Shown in pieces: positions 28,986 through 39,287 of a DNA stretch of 63,857 bases. Below the pieces are notes generated by a model. That model was not told where the DNA came from, made no database searches, and saw nothing but the letters and a program-made list of their open reading frames with translations. The DNA is from Mesostigma viride (Eukaryota > Streptophyta > Mesostigmatophyceae > Mesostigmatales > Mesostigmataceae), in the NCBI GenBank assembly GCA_009746045.1, contig RPFO01001003.1, positions 1 to 63,857 on the forward strand, given 5' to 3'. Numbering within the stretch: the stretch's first letter is position 1; every line of letters begins with the position of its first letter. Position numbers and translations under genes: made by a program.

Positions 28986-29059
28986 ATTGTCTCTATTTAT
29001 TATTCAGTGTTCGTATTATTCCTTTTTACATCTTCTTTCTTTTCCTTTTTCTTTTTCCC

Positions 29060-29505
29060 TTTGTAATGTATCCTCCTTTATGTGTGTGTGTTTTCCCTAT
29101 CAACCTTTCTTGTTATACCCTCTGTCTCCCTCCATGCAGGTCTTCCTAGAGATAGCCACGCGGCTCGAGCTCCCGCGGCTTTCTCGTCTTTCCTCTCAGA
29201 CAACTACCCCAGTCCTTCCACAGCGTTGGATCGCCATGCGTCCAGGCATAGTATAGTCTCACTTCATTGAGACCTAACGATATTTGTACTTATTACTTTC
29301 TTGTAATTATGAAGTGAGACAACTATGCCTGGACGCATGGCGATCTAACGCCGTGGAAGGACTAGGGTATAGTTGTCTGAGAGGAAAGACGGCAGACGCA
29401 AAGGCCGTGGGGGCCGCGTGGCTATCTCTAGGTAGACCTGCATGGAGGGAGACAGAGGGTAACAAGAAAGGTTGATAGGGAAAACACACATACACACACA
29501 CCACC
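29060..29505. repeat. fold-back element: about 200-bp inverted arms, 50-bp loop
   Basis: The left arm 29060-29260 and right arm 29310-29505 are inverted copies with scattered differences: TTTTCCCTATCAACCTTTCT, CTCCATGCAGGTCT, CGCCATGCGTCCAGGCATAG and TCTCACTTCAT occur in both. The innermost piece (ATGAAGTGAGACAACTATGC ... CTGGACGCATG) recurs alone at 38661-38692. No transposase was seen; it could be a fold-back or miniature inverted-repeat element. Confidence 0.85.
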
Positions 29506-29899
29506 ACTACCAACACAAACTGAACCAAAACTAAGAAGGAAAAGAGGGAACGCATCAAAAAGAAGGAAAAGAGGGCACACATACACGAAGGGGCTAAAAG
29601 AACAAATAAGGAGTATACATTTTCTAATGAGATTAGCATAGTAAGGAATAGTTGGACATCTCACTTAATAAAACTTCGTGGCATGCCCATGCGCATGACA
29701 CACAAGTACTTACTTACGGCATCCATTTCTGGGCAAAAGAAACAACTGCTTCCCTAGAATGGAAGCCCACCTTTTATAGCAACCACCTGTCCAGCCAACC
29801 CCTACCTGGGTGGCTGGGGTACAGGTGCCAGCACAAAAAATATTTTTTTCTTTTTGTGCTATTCGGCGTTGCATTCTCCCGGCGCTCAGCAGGTTAGTC
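29506..29899. other. no gene recognised
   Basis: A/G-rich plus strand next to the fold-back arm, then mixed sequence. Nothing was identified. Confidence 0.4.
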
Positions 29900-32366
29900 A
29901 TAGTAGATAAAATGAGCATAGCTAGTCACCTGGTCGATCTGCTCTACGCCCGGTCCGGGGGGATCCTGAGGACTGGACGGAGCGCGAGCGGAACCGGTGC
30001 CGACAGTCCTGAGTACCTGGCGGCCCTGCTGGACGCCCGGGCAGACGTCGACGCGCTGGACACGAATGCTCCCAACGCCGCCATTTTTGCGGGCTTTGCG
30101 GCCCGCGCCCCGTTGCTGGCGGCCCGGCACCTGCCGGTCATGCCCCGCCGCTGCCCCGGCCCGCTCTATACCGCCAGGACCCATGGCAAGGTCTTGGCCG
30201 CCCGGCACCGCCTCAAGCGTAACCGGGACCCGTTGCAGAAACCGGTTCTCAAGGCCGCCCTTGTGGAGGCCTACTACGAGCACGCTCAGGACGCAGAGGC
30301 GGCCCAGTGCATCGCAGATGCCAAGGCCTGCCAAGCTCGCACGTACCCAGGGCAATTAAGGACATATGGTGCCACCTCGTCACCGGCTCGGCGGCCGGCG
30401 GCAGCGCACCCCGGTGGAGCACACGGAGGACGGCACGGCGCCGGTCAGCCTTGACCGCTGGTTGGCCCACAATGAGTTCCTTGACAGGTGCATGGGGCTC
30501 GCGCCCCCCCCCCCGCCGCTTCACCCCGAGACGGCCGCCCGCCTCGGTGTTGCAGGACCCCCCCCGCCGCCGGCGCCCCCCTCCTCGGCCGCGGACTACC
30601 AAGTCCCCGCCTCAGTTAATTGCAGGAGGGCTGCCTTGCCACCAACGACCGGACGTCGTCCACGCCTTCACTTTGAAGGAATTGGACGGCGCCCTTGCTC
30701 GCCTGCGGTATACGACGCGGCGGTCGGTGCCGACCACCTTTCTGCTGAGCTGCTGAAGACCCCTGCCGGACCCGGCGGTGAGGGATCTTCTGCTGCATAC
30801 ATGGCGTTCTGCAAGCGTGTCCTGCTCTCATGCAGAAGAGCCTCCGCGCCTGCTGAGTGGCAGACGGCCATCCGAGTCATGCTGTACAAGAAGGGCTCTC
30901 TCTGCTGCTGACCCCGGTAAAGTCTAGTAGTTCTATCCGGCGGGGTGTCTGCCTCCAGAGGAGCGCCGCGCTGAAGGTCTTCATGCGTATATGATGCTGC
31001 ACAGGCTCCGCGCCGTGCTGGACCCACACCTGGGTGAGTCTCAGATGGCCGGTTTCCGTCGCGGTCGTAACACTGTCATGGCTGTATTTGTCGCGCACCG
31101 GTTGATGGAGGAGGTGCGTCGCCTTTGCCCTGATGGTTTGCCGCTGGTCTTCATTTTTGTCGACTATATCAAGGCCTTTGACATGGTCCTCTGGGAGGCT
31201 CTTTGGGCCATCCTAGCTCTGGATCGGGTACCACCAGCGTTTATTGCTGCCATTCGTCGACTGTATGATGAGGGCTCTGACACAGGCAGTACATAGTGCG
31301 GACTGCGGTTCAAGGCACCACCCCACCATTCCCCCTTCACCACGGGGTGTGGCAAGGTTGTGTCCTGTCCCCGTATCTGTTCATAATTGTCGTGGATCAC
31401 TGTCATGCGCCGGGCACGTGCGCGCTTTACTGGGTTCGAGCCCGGCTTGGACATTCTTAACGAGCGCGAGCACGGCAACTTAGGGTGGCACTGGCTACCG
31501 CCTGGCCGACCTGATTTATGCGGATGACACCACCCGGCCTCATCGCGCACCCCGAGCACATTCAGACCTGGCTGGACTGTCTGGGCTTGGAGGCGAGGGC
31601 GGTGGGGTTGGAGATTAGTGTCAAAAGTGAGGCGATGGTGATTGGGGCCTCCAGTACGTCGCCCGCCGCTGCCGCGCCTAGCTGCTCGACGGGACGGAGG
31701 TCCCGTTTCGTGATCGCTTCAAACTGTTGAGGGAGCATGCTCCCCGAGACCGCCGACGATGTGGACACCCGCATCGGACTGGCCTGGGCCCGGCTCCGTT
31801 CGCTCAACACCTACTGGCGCTCGAAGGGCCTGGGCGAGCACCGTAAGCGCACATTGCTCGATCTTCAAGGTCCTCGTCCTCACGGTGCTTACGTATGGCG
31901 CCGAGGCATGGACACTCACGGACACATTGGCGGCTAAGCTAGACAGCACGGTTTACAGGATGCTCCGACAGGTCCTGAGTGTAGGGTTTTCCCAGCGTAG
32001 GTCATTAAAGGTTTTGTATCAGGGTATGCCTCGTATTTCGGACGAGATCAGGCATGCAGCGTAGGATATAGCATTTGTAGGACATCTTGCTCGCACCAGC
32101 CAGGTCGACACCGCCCTTGGTCTGGCCGGCCCCCAGCGGCTTGGCCAACCAGGGCAGCATATCTTGAGCTGGCCTGGCCCCAAGGACATTCCCAGGAGGC
32201 TATGTAAACCTGCCATGAACTACATCCAGATATGTTGCTGGCCGCCGGACCTAGTGGTCCCAGCCCAGTTTGAACACCGCATTCAATCCCTCTCTCTTCT
32301 TTGGACTGCCATGCAGAGCCGTGACTCCCCAACGGGAGCACGAGTCTAATTAATTAATTAATTAAT
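29900..32366 (+). mobile_element. second LINE family, degenerate EN-less copy, plus strand
   Basis: Begins in the linker between endonuclease and RT (ARHLPVMPRRCPGPLYTAR; ARHRLKRNRDPLQKP). Broken frames then give RT text: AVGADHLSAELLK (30720), IRVMLYKKGS (30870), ESQMAGFRRGRNTVMAVFVA (31040), FIFVDYIKAFDMVLW (31150), GVWQGCVLSPYLFIIVVDH (31340) and LIYADDTT (31510). VLTVLTYGAEAWTL (31875) and GHLARTSQVD (32080) follow. At least six frameshifts or stops. The 3' end is CTCCCCAACGGGAG plus a TTAATTAATTAATTAAT tail (32313-32366). It is related to, but distinct from, the 35-38 kb LINE. Confidence 0.8.
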
Positions 32367-32560
32367 GCAGAACAAGAAAAGGTGGCAGAAGATTGTCCAG
32401 GCTCACACGCCAGCCCCTGTGCATGGGCAAGCCATCCCCCCCCAACAGGAAGGGGCGTTTTGCTGAGTAGTGTAGTTAGGATTTTTCTTAACTAGATAGC
32501 TTAGAGTTAGGTTCGTTCGATTACGCGGCTCCGCCCACCTCCATCCATCCATTAATTAAT
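32367..32560. other. short spacer, no gene
   Basis: Contains text coding NKKRWQKIVQAHTPAP that could be the C-terminus of a LINE ORF2, then a stop and A/T-rich sequence leading to a new TTAATTAATTATAATTA tract. Confidence 0.35.
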
Positions 32561-34690
32561 TATAATTAGGAACATAACTCGGACCGTTGTGAGTCTGTAT
32601 CACATGTATCTGTAGCACATGTAGCCCAGAGAAGGGGCATATGGCCTATAATACATTCTAAGCTACTTCCTGCAAGGGTGGGAATGTAAACGACACTAAT
32701 TGCTCTACTAGGTGCACCAGGGCACCTGCACCCTCATGATCTATCACGCTATGCTCATGCAGCTAAGGGGGAGCATGTCAGGTGGGGGAAGATCATCGCG
32801 CATAGCTGTACAAAAGCTAGAGCGTGGCATCTCAGCAGAGAGCAGCTCTCTAGCTGCATGGGCACAGCATAACTAAATAAAACTAGGCATCATCTGGAGT
32901 GTGGCACATCATAGGCACACAAGTACATGGCTAAATAATGCGCGTGGCGCAGCTGGTATAGTGCCTGTAAGAGGCGTACTACATGTACATGGCCACGGTC
33001 TATCTATTCTACACTACTACTGCTGTATTCCCCTAAGCTGGGGCGGCTGGGGTCACTGGGGCCGCGGGGGTCGCATGCCAGGGCTTGTCACAAGCCCTGG
33101 CATCTACGTCGGCCGGGCCGACGTAGATGGCCGCCCCCTTCCATGCAGTACACCGGCTGCCCCGCCTTGGTCTGCCGGCCGGAGCTGGAGGTTGGTCGGC
33201 CATAGCTCCCGTCGCCGTTGTTGCTGCGCCAGGGTCAAGTCGTCGTCAAGGGTGAAGAGAGTCTTCTCGAGCCGCTTGCGGCGTCGGAGAAAAGAAATCT
33301 TGTCCGCCGGGTTCTTAAAGGTTAGAAGGAGCGGGGGCGCCCCTGCCTTACCCCGCGCGCGGGGAAGTCGGTGGGCGACCAGCTCAATCTCACCAGTAAG
33401 GCCCATGCAACCAAGGATTTCTCTCTCAAACGCACGCGCAAGCTTCTTGGAATTCTCACGTTCCTCCATGTCGAAGTTCTTGACGATGACGTTAAGGCTG
33501 CGCTTGGCGAGCTCGGCCTCCTCGCGGAGGTCGAGCGTCTGTCGCTGGAGCTGGGCTGCGACGGGGGAGGTGGTGGAGGTGGTGTGCTGCTTAAGCATGT
33601 CTGCCCAGGTCGTGATGGGAGGAACATTGCCGGCCAGGCCAGCAGGGGCTGGCTTGGCGGCAATGTCCTTCACCACCTGGGCGGTGAGGCCTGCGGTGTT
33701 CTGCAGGACCTCGATAGCGATGGCATTGTCCCTAAGACGCTGGTCGATGTCGCGGAGCTGGGCGGTGAGGGCGTAGGAGGAGGGGTTGGTGGCGGTGGAG
33801 GAGGCGAGCTAGGAGGGTGGAGGTGGCGGTGGAGATGGTGGGGAGCTCAGCAGCCAGCTTGCCGCCCATATTGCCGCCACATCTGTGGCAAGGGGGGTCA
33901 CGTGCTGCTCGAAAGCTTCCTTAAGGAGGGCGCAGACGATGGATTCTGTCGCAACGGTGGGGGGTGATGGGGGGGGAGCCCAGATCTCGGTGTCGGAGCG
34001 CCCGAGGAGGGAGCAGAGGGCGAAGCGTTAGAGCCGGGGGCGAGTCATGCGGCCAATTCGCGGGAGATCCTCGACGGGGTCGGCAGGCTGACCATTAGGC
34101 CAGCGGCCGCGGTTGCGGGAGCACAGGTATGAGCACAGGTCCATAAGCGAGGAGTACGTGCCGCAAAACACGTCTTCCATGAAGACTCCGGGACCGCGGT
34201 TCCAGAAGCCATATGCGTTGATGTCAAAGGAGATCTCGTCCCATTGCGGCTAGGCAGGGCGGCTGCGCTTGGGCTCTGGCGATGCAGATGGCGAGGAAAG
34301 CCCTGAGGGCTGGGCGAGCACCAGTGCGCGACTAGTGTCACCGCTGCCTGCCGGACCTGATGGCGAAGCTGCAGCCGGAGCTGCAGATGTATTTTCATTG
34401 CTGAGCGCAGCCGCCAGGCCGCGTTGCGTCGAGGGGCGTTTGCTCATAATTAATTAATATTGTGTAATAGCTTCGGAAAATTATATCGGCATGTGCGTCG
34501 TAGAAAGACGCGTCGATTGTGATATTCATGGCTAAATTCGGTGCTCAAACGTGAAAGTTATGAGCTCCGCCGTCAGCCATGGCTACCTCGTGGCTCGTGG
34601 CTTGTGTCGCAAGGGCTATGTGTTACCTCCATCCATCCAGCAAGGAATATGTGCTACATGATTTCCCAACGGAGACATTAATTAATTAAT
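32561..34690 (-). mobile_element. second near-complete ORF1 unit, minus strand
   Basis: Same layout as 9891-11990: decayed inverted repeats at 32571-32660 and 34600-34680, (TTAA)n tracts outside both, a leader with the same words (AACTTTCACG, GACGCGTCTTTC), an ORF1-type gene, and the long 3' UTR. It lies directly downstream of the 3' tail of the 34.7-38.1 kb LINE but is a separate unit with its own end. Confidence 0.7.
33060..34447 (-). pseudogene. L1-type ORF1 protein of the second ORF1 unit, frameshifted
   Basis: Starts MSKRPSTQRGLAAALSNENT (34447), nearly the same as the copy at 11728. Frameshifts follow between about 34250 and 33680. The C-terminal half is then open from 33676 to about 33150: ITTWADMLKQHTTSTTSPVA, LNVIVKNFDMEERENSKK, AHRLPRARGKAGAPPLLL, FKNPADKISFLRRRKRLEK and LDDDLTLAQQQRRRELWP. 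This gives the intact order coiled coil - RRM-like - C-terminal domain and identifies the family. The last residues shift frame again near 33150. Confidence 0.7.
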
Positions 34691-34771
34691 TAATAGACAC
34701 GTGACTGCGTCACGTGAGCATAAGTCCTCAGTGGGAGGGGAACATGGGATGGAATGGATGGTATAAGCTAT

Positions 34772-35230
34772 CTAGGTCCTAGTTACAGGGGTGTGGGCAC
34801 CGCGGCCCGAATCGCTATGAATGCCATACTTGGTCACACGCGGAGCCCCCACAGGCTTGGGGGTGGTCTCCTTCATCACTACTTGCCATCTATCCTTGCG
34901 CACCATCTGCCTCCATATTACAGACAAACCAGGAGGCTGCCCGGGGGTGAGCCCGTCACGTCTAGTGTAGCACATGTCCATGCCGAGTCTATCACGAAAA
35001 GTCCACGGGTGGCGGCCCTGCCGCGCGCGGCCGGGGGCACGCCAGGTGAGGACATATCGCCCAGGCTGGGCGGGCTTGGTGCCAGCTAGTCTATCTGATG
35101 TATCTACCTGATCTGTGCGGGCCAGGTGCCCGGCTAGGCCCAGGCGCCTGTGCCTAATAATGTGGGAAACATAGGGCAAATCAGCGTACAAATCCTCATT
35201 ACTACTAATGTGCAAACCAAAGGGGCCTTG
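34772..35230 (-). CDS. C-terminal extension of LINE ORF2, out of frame by one base
   Basis: In the -1 neighbour frame the protein continues with GPFGLHISSNEDLYADLPYV, then RHRRLGLAGHLARTDQVD and LSVIWRQMVRKDRWQ, and ends near 34772. This domain is also present in the other copies, so it is genuine. A single extra C in the run near 35224-35229 explains the shift. Confidence 0.75.
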   Translation of the reverse strand, partial: QGPFGLHISSNEDLYADLPYVSHIIRHRRLGLAGHLARTDQVDTSDRLAGTKPAQPGRYVLTWRAPGRARQGRHPWTFRDRLGMDMCYTRRDGLTPGQPPGLSVIWRQMVRKDRWQVVMKETTPKPVGAPRVTKYGIHSDSGRGAHTPVTRT

Positions 35231-38130
35231 CGCAGCATCTTGGTGACGGCGCCGTCGAGTCGTTGCTCCAGCTCCTGCATCAGTGTCCACGTCTCGGCGC
35301 CGTAGGTCAGGATCGTCAGAATGACGACCTTGAAGAGGTCACGCTTGACGATCCGGGGTAGGGCGGGGTTGCTCCACCAGCGGCGGTGGTCATGGAGGTG
35401 CGCCCACGCCATGCCGATCCGTGTCGTCATGTCGTCCTCGCAGTCAGGAAGCCAACTGCCGAGCAGCTTGAAGCGGCCTGAAGTAGGGTAGTTGACCTCG
35501 GCATCGTCTAAGAGGCGGAGTGTGGGTGGGGGCCCTGCCATGCCGAGGGCCAGGGCCTCCGTTTTGGGGCTGATTTCTAGACCAACCGCCCGAGCCTCGA
35601 GCGCCAGGCAGTCCAGCCAAAGTTGGGCAGACTCCGGCTTCTCGATGAGCGTGATGTCGTCGGCATAAATGAGGTCAGCTAGTAAATTCTGCTTGTTAGT
35701 CGGCCCCCCTTCCCCAAGCTCGTTCGTGATCGCTAGGCCAGGGGCACGGCCTGCAATGCTAGCAAAGCGAGCACGTGCCTGGCGCATAACATAATCCACT
35801 ACAATAATAAACAGGTACGGCGACAGGACGCAACCCTGCCAGACGCCGGTCTGCAGTGCATGGCAGGGCGGGGTTATGCCGTGCTGAGTGCGCACCGAAG
35901 TGGTGGACCCCTCATACAGCGTGCGGATGACGGTAATCAGGGGAGTGGGGACGCGAGCGCGAGCAAGTACAGCCCATAGAGCGTCCCAGAGGACAGAATC
36001 AAAAGCCTTGATGAAGTCGACGAAGATCAGGATGGCGGGAAACTCACCAGGTTGCAGGAGAGCGATTTCCTCGAAGAGGCGACGCGCGACGAAGATGGCC
36101 ATGACGGTGTTGCGCCCAGGACGGAAGCCCATTTGACTTTCCCCAAGGTGACAGTCGAGAGCAGAACGAAGGCGGTTGAGGATCATGCGCATGAACAACT
36201 TAAGTGCGGCGCTCTGGATGCAGACTCCTCTGTAGTTGGCGGGGTCGTCAGGGGAACCTTTGTTTTTGTACAGCATAATACGGTAGCTGTGCTGCCACTC
36301 AGGAATCGGCGGCGCGTCGGCAAGCAGGATCCGGTTGCAGACGTCAAGCAGGAACCCCGTGAGCGCCGTCAGCTTAATCACCGGGGCTGGGAGCTGGTCA
36401 GGTCCAACGGCAGCATAGAAGCGGAGTTGCTTGGCGGCGGTGCTCAGCTCGAGCTCGGTGAACGGCGGGAGCTCGTTGGGGTGGGCCAGGGGTTCCGTCA
36501 GGGCTGGGTACGTGTAGTCCTGCTCAGCGGCGGGCGGCGTGGGCGGCGCAGGGACGTCCGCCGGTGCTACTGCCAGGCGTGCGGCCGCCAGAGGGCCAAG
36601 CGGCGGAGGCGGCGGGGGGGCGCCGAGCAGCCGGGACTGGGAGGAATACCACTGGTTGAGCTGCTGCTGCGGTGAGCCAGAGAGCGTCCGCGGCGCCGGC
36701 TGCGCGCCGCCGGCGGGCCGTTGGGCGTGACGCAGGCGGGTCCAGGCGTACTTGCCGTGCTGGTCCTTGAGGTGGGCGAAGTACTCGCGGACATGAAGGT
36801 CCTCCTGCTCCTTGGTCGCCTGCCGGATGGCCGAGTGGTAATCGGCTTTGAGGCGGGCGTAGCGGGCGGGGTCGCGGTTGTCGCGCAGGGCTTGCCGGGC
36901 CTGGATGACGGCGGGGAGCCGGTGCAGGCTGGTGAAGCGGGGCGGGCGGCGGGGGGGCAGTAGGGCCCCGGCCGCGGGCAGCTTGTCAGCGAGGTGCCGA
37001 AGGGCCGATGCCGGGCCGGCAGCGAACAGCTGGGCGTGGCTGGCCGGGATGTCCAGCGCGTCGACGAACGCCTCTGCGGCGCGCTTGTGGGCGCGTTTTT
37101 CAGGGAAGTCCTCCAGAGCGTCGTCAGATTTCTCGAGCAACTGAAGTGTGCGCAAATCAGGTGGTGCCACGTGCTTACGAAAGGGCGAGGGGAATCGCAG
37201 GCGGATGCGGGCGGTGACGATGCGATGATCGGAGCGCACCAGGGGGATCACATGCGAGCGAGCAGCTAGTACAGATCCTTGATGACGCTTGCGCATTACA
37301 ACATAGTCAATGCAGCGTTCAGTGCCAGTTGGCGAGGTGTGTGTGACCAAAGCATCTGGACTATGTGGAAAGCGGGTGTTGGCAGTGACCAAATCGCATG
37401 TCGTAAGCAAATCAGCAAAAAGTTCGGTGTTGGCATTGGAGACCGTACCGTTGGGGGCGTGCTGACATCCGCCAGTACCCGGTGGTAGCGTGGCGTTGGC
37501 GTCCAGCAGCAGAGCGAGGTAGTTGCGACCAGGGATGCCGTTCGCCAGGTTCTCCAGCGCTGCAAAGAAGTCCTTGCGGTCTTGTTCTGGGTGGCCGGAG
37601 TGGGGTGCGTAACCAACGCCCACCGTCAGGGCGTAGGTCGAGTGGCCCTCCATCGAATGAAAAGTGGCCACGAGGAGCCGAGCGTTGACCAGCTGGGGTT
37701 CGCCCATGTGGCGTACGGCGAGCGGGGAGCAGAGGAGACCGACGCCCCCGTTCCCGGTGCCGTCGCCGCCTCCGTAGTAGAACCGCCAGCCGTCGATGTC
37801 GTCAGCAACAAGGGCAGTTGATCCGCGGGCCGATGCAGTGCGCCTGTGTTCTTGGATTCCCAGGATGGCGATATTATTGTCGATGCAGAAACCAATAAGA
37901 TTGGAGACTCGATGGCACTGACAGTCGTCACTGCGCAGGCAGTGACAGCGGTCAGCGTCGGGCTGGAGCGTGCGGGCGTTGAAGGTGGCGATGACCAAGG
38001 GCGCGCGTTGACCGAAAAGGGGGGTGCAGGCGGGGGTGGGGGCGGAGATGGAGCAGGGTGGTGATGGGGGTGGGGGTGGAGGTGGTGGGGTAGGGGGGGC
38101 GGGTTGGGGACTTATGCTTTCAATCACCAT
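35134..38130 (-). CDS. LINE ORF2: AP-endonuclease and reverse transcriptase
   Basis: 998 residues, start ATG 38130 after an A/T-rich leader. Residues 1-45: Pro-rich. About 48-310: apurinic-type endonuclease (VIATFNARTL, ILGIQEHRRT, LLLDANATLPPG, CIDYVVMRKRH, VRSDHRIVTARI), which nicks the target. About 310-520: Arg/Pro-rich linker. About 560-860: reverse transcriptase (VGPDQLPAPVIK, YKNKGSPDDPANYRGVC, SQMGFRPGRNTVMAIFVA, IFVDFIKAFDSV, GVWQGCVLSPYLFIIVVDY, LADLIYADDITL with YADD at about 35657-35668). After it comes the conserved ILTYGAETWTL block. No RNase H domain seen. The frame ends prematurely 13 residues into a frameshift. Reverse-transcribes its own RNA at the nick; may also serve the ORF1 units. 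Confidence 0.92.
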   Translation of the reverse strand: MVIESISPQPAPPTPPPPPPPPSPPCSISAPTPACTPLFGQRAPLVIATFNARTLQPDADRCHCLRSDDCQCHRVSNLIGFCIDNNIAILGIQEHRRTASARGSTALVADDIDGWRFYYGGGDGTGNGGVGLLCSPLAVRHMGEPQLVNARLLVATFHSMEGHSTYALTVGVGYAPHSGHPEQDRKDFFAALENLANGIPGRNYLALLLDANATLPPGTGGCQHAPNGTVSNANTELFADLLTTCDLVTANTRFPHSPDALVTHTSPTGTERCIDYVVMRKRHQGSVLAARSHVIPLVRSDHRIVTARIRLRFPSPFRKHVAPPDLRTLQLLEKSDDALEDFPEKRAHKRAAEAFVDALDIPASHAQLFAAGPASALRHLADKLPAAGALLPPRRPPRFTSLHRLPAVIQARQALRDNRDPARYARLKADYHSAIRQATKEQEDLHVREYFAHLKDQHGKYAWTRLRHAQRPAGGAQPAPRTLSGSPQQQLNQWYSSQSRLLGAPPPPPPLGPLAAARLAVAPADVPAPPTPPAAEQDYTYPALTEPLAHPNELPPFTELELSTAAKQLRFYAAVGPDQLPAPVIKLTALTGFLLDVCNRILLADAPPIPEWQHSYRIMLYKNKGSPDDPANYRGVCIQSAALKLFMRMILNRLRSALDCHLGESQMGFRPGRNTVMAIFVARRLFEEIALLQPGEFPAILIFVDFIKAFDSVLWDALWAVLARARVPTPLITVIRTLYEGSTTSVRTQHGITPPCHALQTGVWQGCVLSPYLFIIVVDYVMRQARARFASIAGRAPGLAITNELGEGGPTNKQNLLADLIYADDITLIEKPESAQLWLDCLALEARAVGLEISPKTEALALGMAGPPPTLRLLDDAEVNYPTSGRFKLLGSWLPDCEDDMTTRIGMAWAHLHDHRRWWSNPALPRIVKRDLFKVVILTILTYGAETWTLMQELEQRLDGAVTKMLRKAPLVCTLVVMRICTLICPMFPTLLGTGAWA

Positions 38131-38160
38131 TTCGATTCTTCCGGAACGGAGACATGTTAT

Positions 38161-38454
38161 AATTTAATTTAGTTTAATTTTAATAGCTCACCAATTAGCA
38201 AAAAACAACCTCGTGTGATCAGGGCAGTTGTTCCGAGCGGCCAGGAGTGTCCAGTTGCACATGTAAGTACCATGTAAAGATGTCCTCGCTAAAGAATGGA
38301 AACATGGTCGAGCAGCAAGTCAAGGAGACAACCAGCGCAGGCCATCAAGTGTGTGCACATTAGAAATAAGTTTTTTGCCTCACAGAATGAAAGTTTTTCC
38401 TTAGGTGTCTCAGTTAGTTAAAGGTAAATTAAATTACATGTATACTAATTAATC
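38161..38454. other. A/T-rich spacer containing the source of a retro-copied block
   Basis: No gene. CAAGGAGACAACCAGCGCAG at about 38321 matches the body of the 51-bp insertion at 25258-25308. Confidence 0.5.
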
Positions 38455-38515
38455 AGTTAAACTTGTGCTCCCGTTGGGGAGTAACGGAGTACTAACCCCG
38501 ATGGATGGATGGATG
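38455..38515 (-). mobile_element. 3' end of the second LINE family, minus strand
   Basis: The minus strand reads CCATCCATCCATC..., CTCCGTTACTCCCCAACGGG and AGCACAAG, then an A/T-rich remnant of the tail. Same end as at 9002 and 32313. Confidence 0.6.
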
Positions 38516-38660
38516 GTACACACATTACATATATTGCCTGCACTGTCTGTTGTCTTTGTGGTATTAGAAAACCTTTGTGTGAGAGATATTGCACATTCAC
38601 ATAAAATACATCGCCATTCACCCGCGAGCCAGTTTCTAAATCACTTATGCATCAATGACA

Positions 38661-38692
38661 TATGAAGTGAGACAACTATGCCTGGACGCATG
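38661..38692. repeat. fragment of the fold-back element
   Basis: About 31 bp identical to the inner part of the 29.3-kb right arm (TGAAGTGAGACAACTATGCC ... TGGACGCATG). Confidence 0.75.
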
Positions 38693-39287
38693 TATATTGG
38701 TAGGAAAGTTTCGCCCCAGGCAGCACAGGGGAGAGAAAAAACTATGTCTCCAGCGCATGCCCCGAAACCTTGCCCATCCATGCTTGCGTTTAAGAGCTTT
38801 CATCCTATTGTAGCCCACCAAGACGACAGCTGAAAGTCTAAGCCAAAAAAAGCTGAGACATTTCCAGCCACGTTGAAAGAAACTGGTTATGAGACTTTCC
38901 TTCGCTTGTCAGCAGGTGTTATTCTCTCCTGTGAAGCATGGTCGCCACTGCCAAGAAAAACAATCACAATGCACCACGCAACAAGCACCAACATGAGTGG
39001 ATCTCAAGCGACCGAAGAAAATACACACACACACACACACACACACACCAAACAAAAAAGAACACGCACGGCAAGGTTCAACCTACGTACTACACTTCTA
39101 AATGCAGCCGAAACCGATAGCATGGGTCTGCTGGTGCGGTACGAACCAAACCTTAGATTTGCCATCATGCCTATGCACGCAGGTCTGCAACAAGCAGACC
39201 TTCTGATATGGACCTGCCTACAACACTCCTGTCAGCAGGGACCCACGACATCATTTCTCTTGGAACAAGTTTCAAAATAAACAGGCA
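38693..39287. other. 3' flank of the MADS-box gene
   Basis: No gene seen. Contains an (AC)12 run at 39025-39048. On the minus strand this should hold the 3' UTR and polyadenylation signal of the MADS-box gene; no clear green-algal TGTAA signal was singled out. Confidence 0.5.

Larger units (their letters stand above)
34691..38160 (-). mobile_element. near-complete LINE (endonuclease-RT), minus strand
   Basis: One ORF2-type gene (38130-35134, continuing in a shifted frame to 34772) and a short 3' UTR ending in the perfect hairpin CACGTGACGCAGTCACGTG (about 34698-34716), then TCTATTAATTAATTAATTAA. No ORF1 lies upstream; the sequence before the ATG is A/T-rich. Shorter or older copies in the window: 20690-21235, 23880-25580, 25605-26215, 27720-28985. 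Confidence 0.88.
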
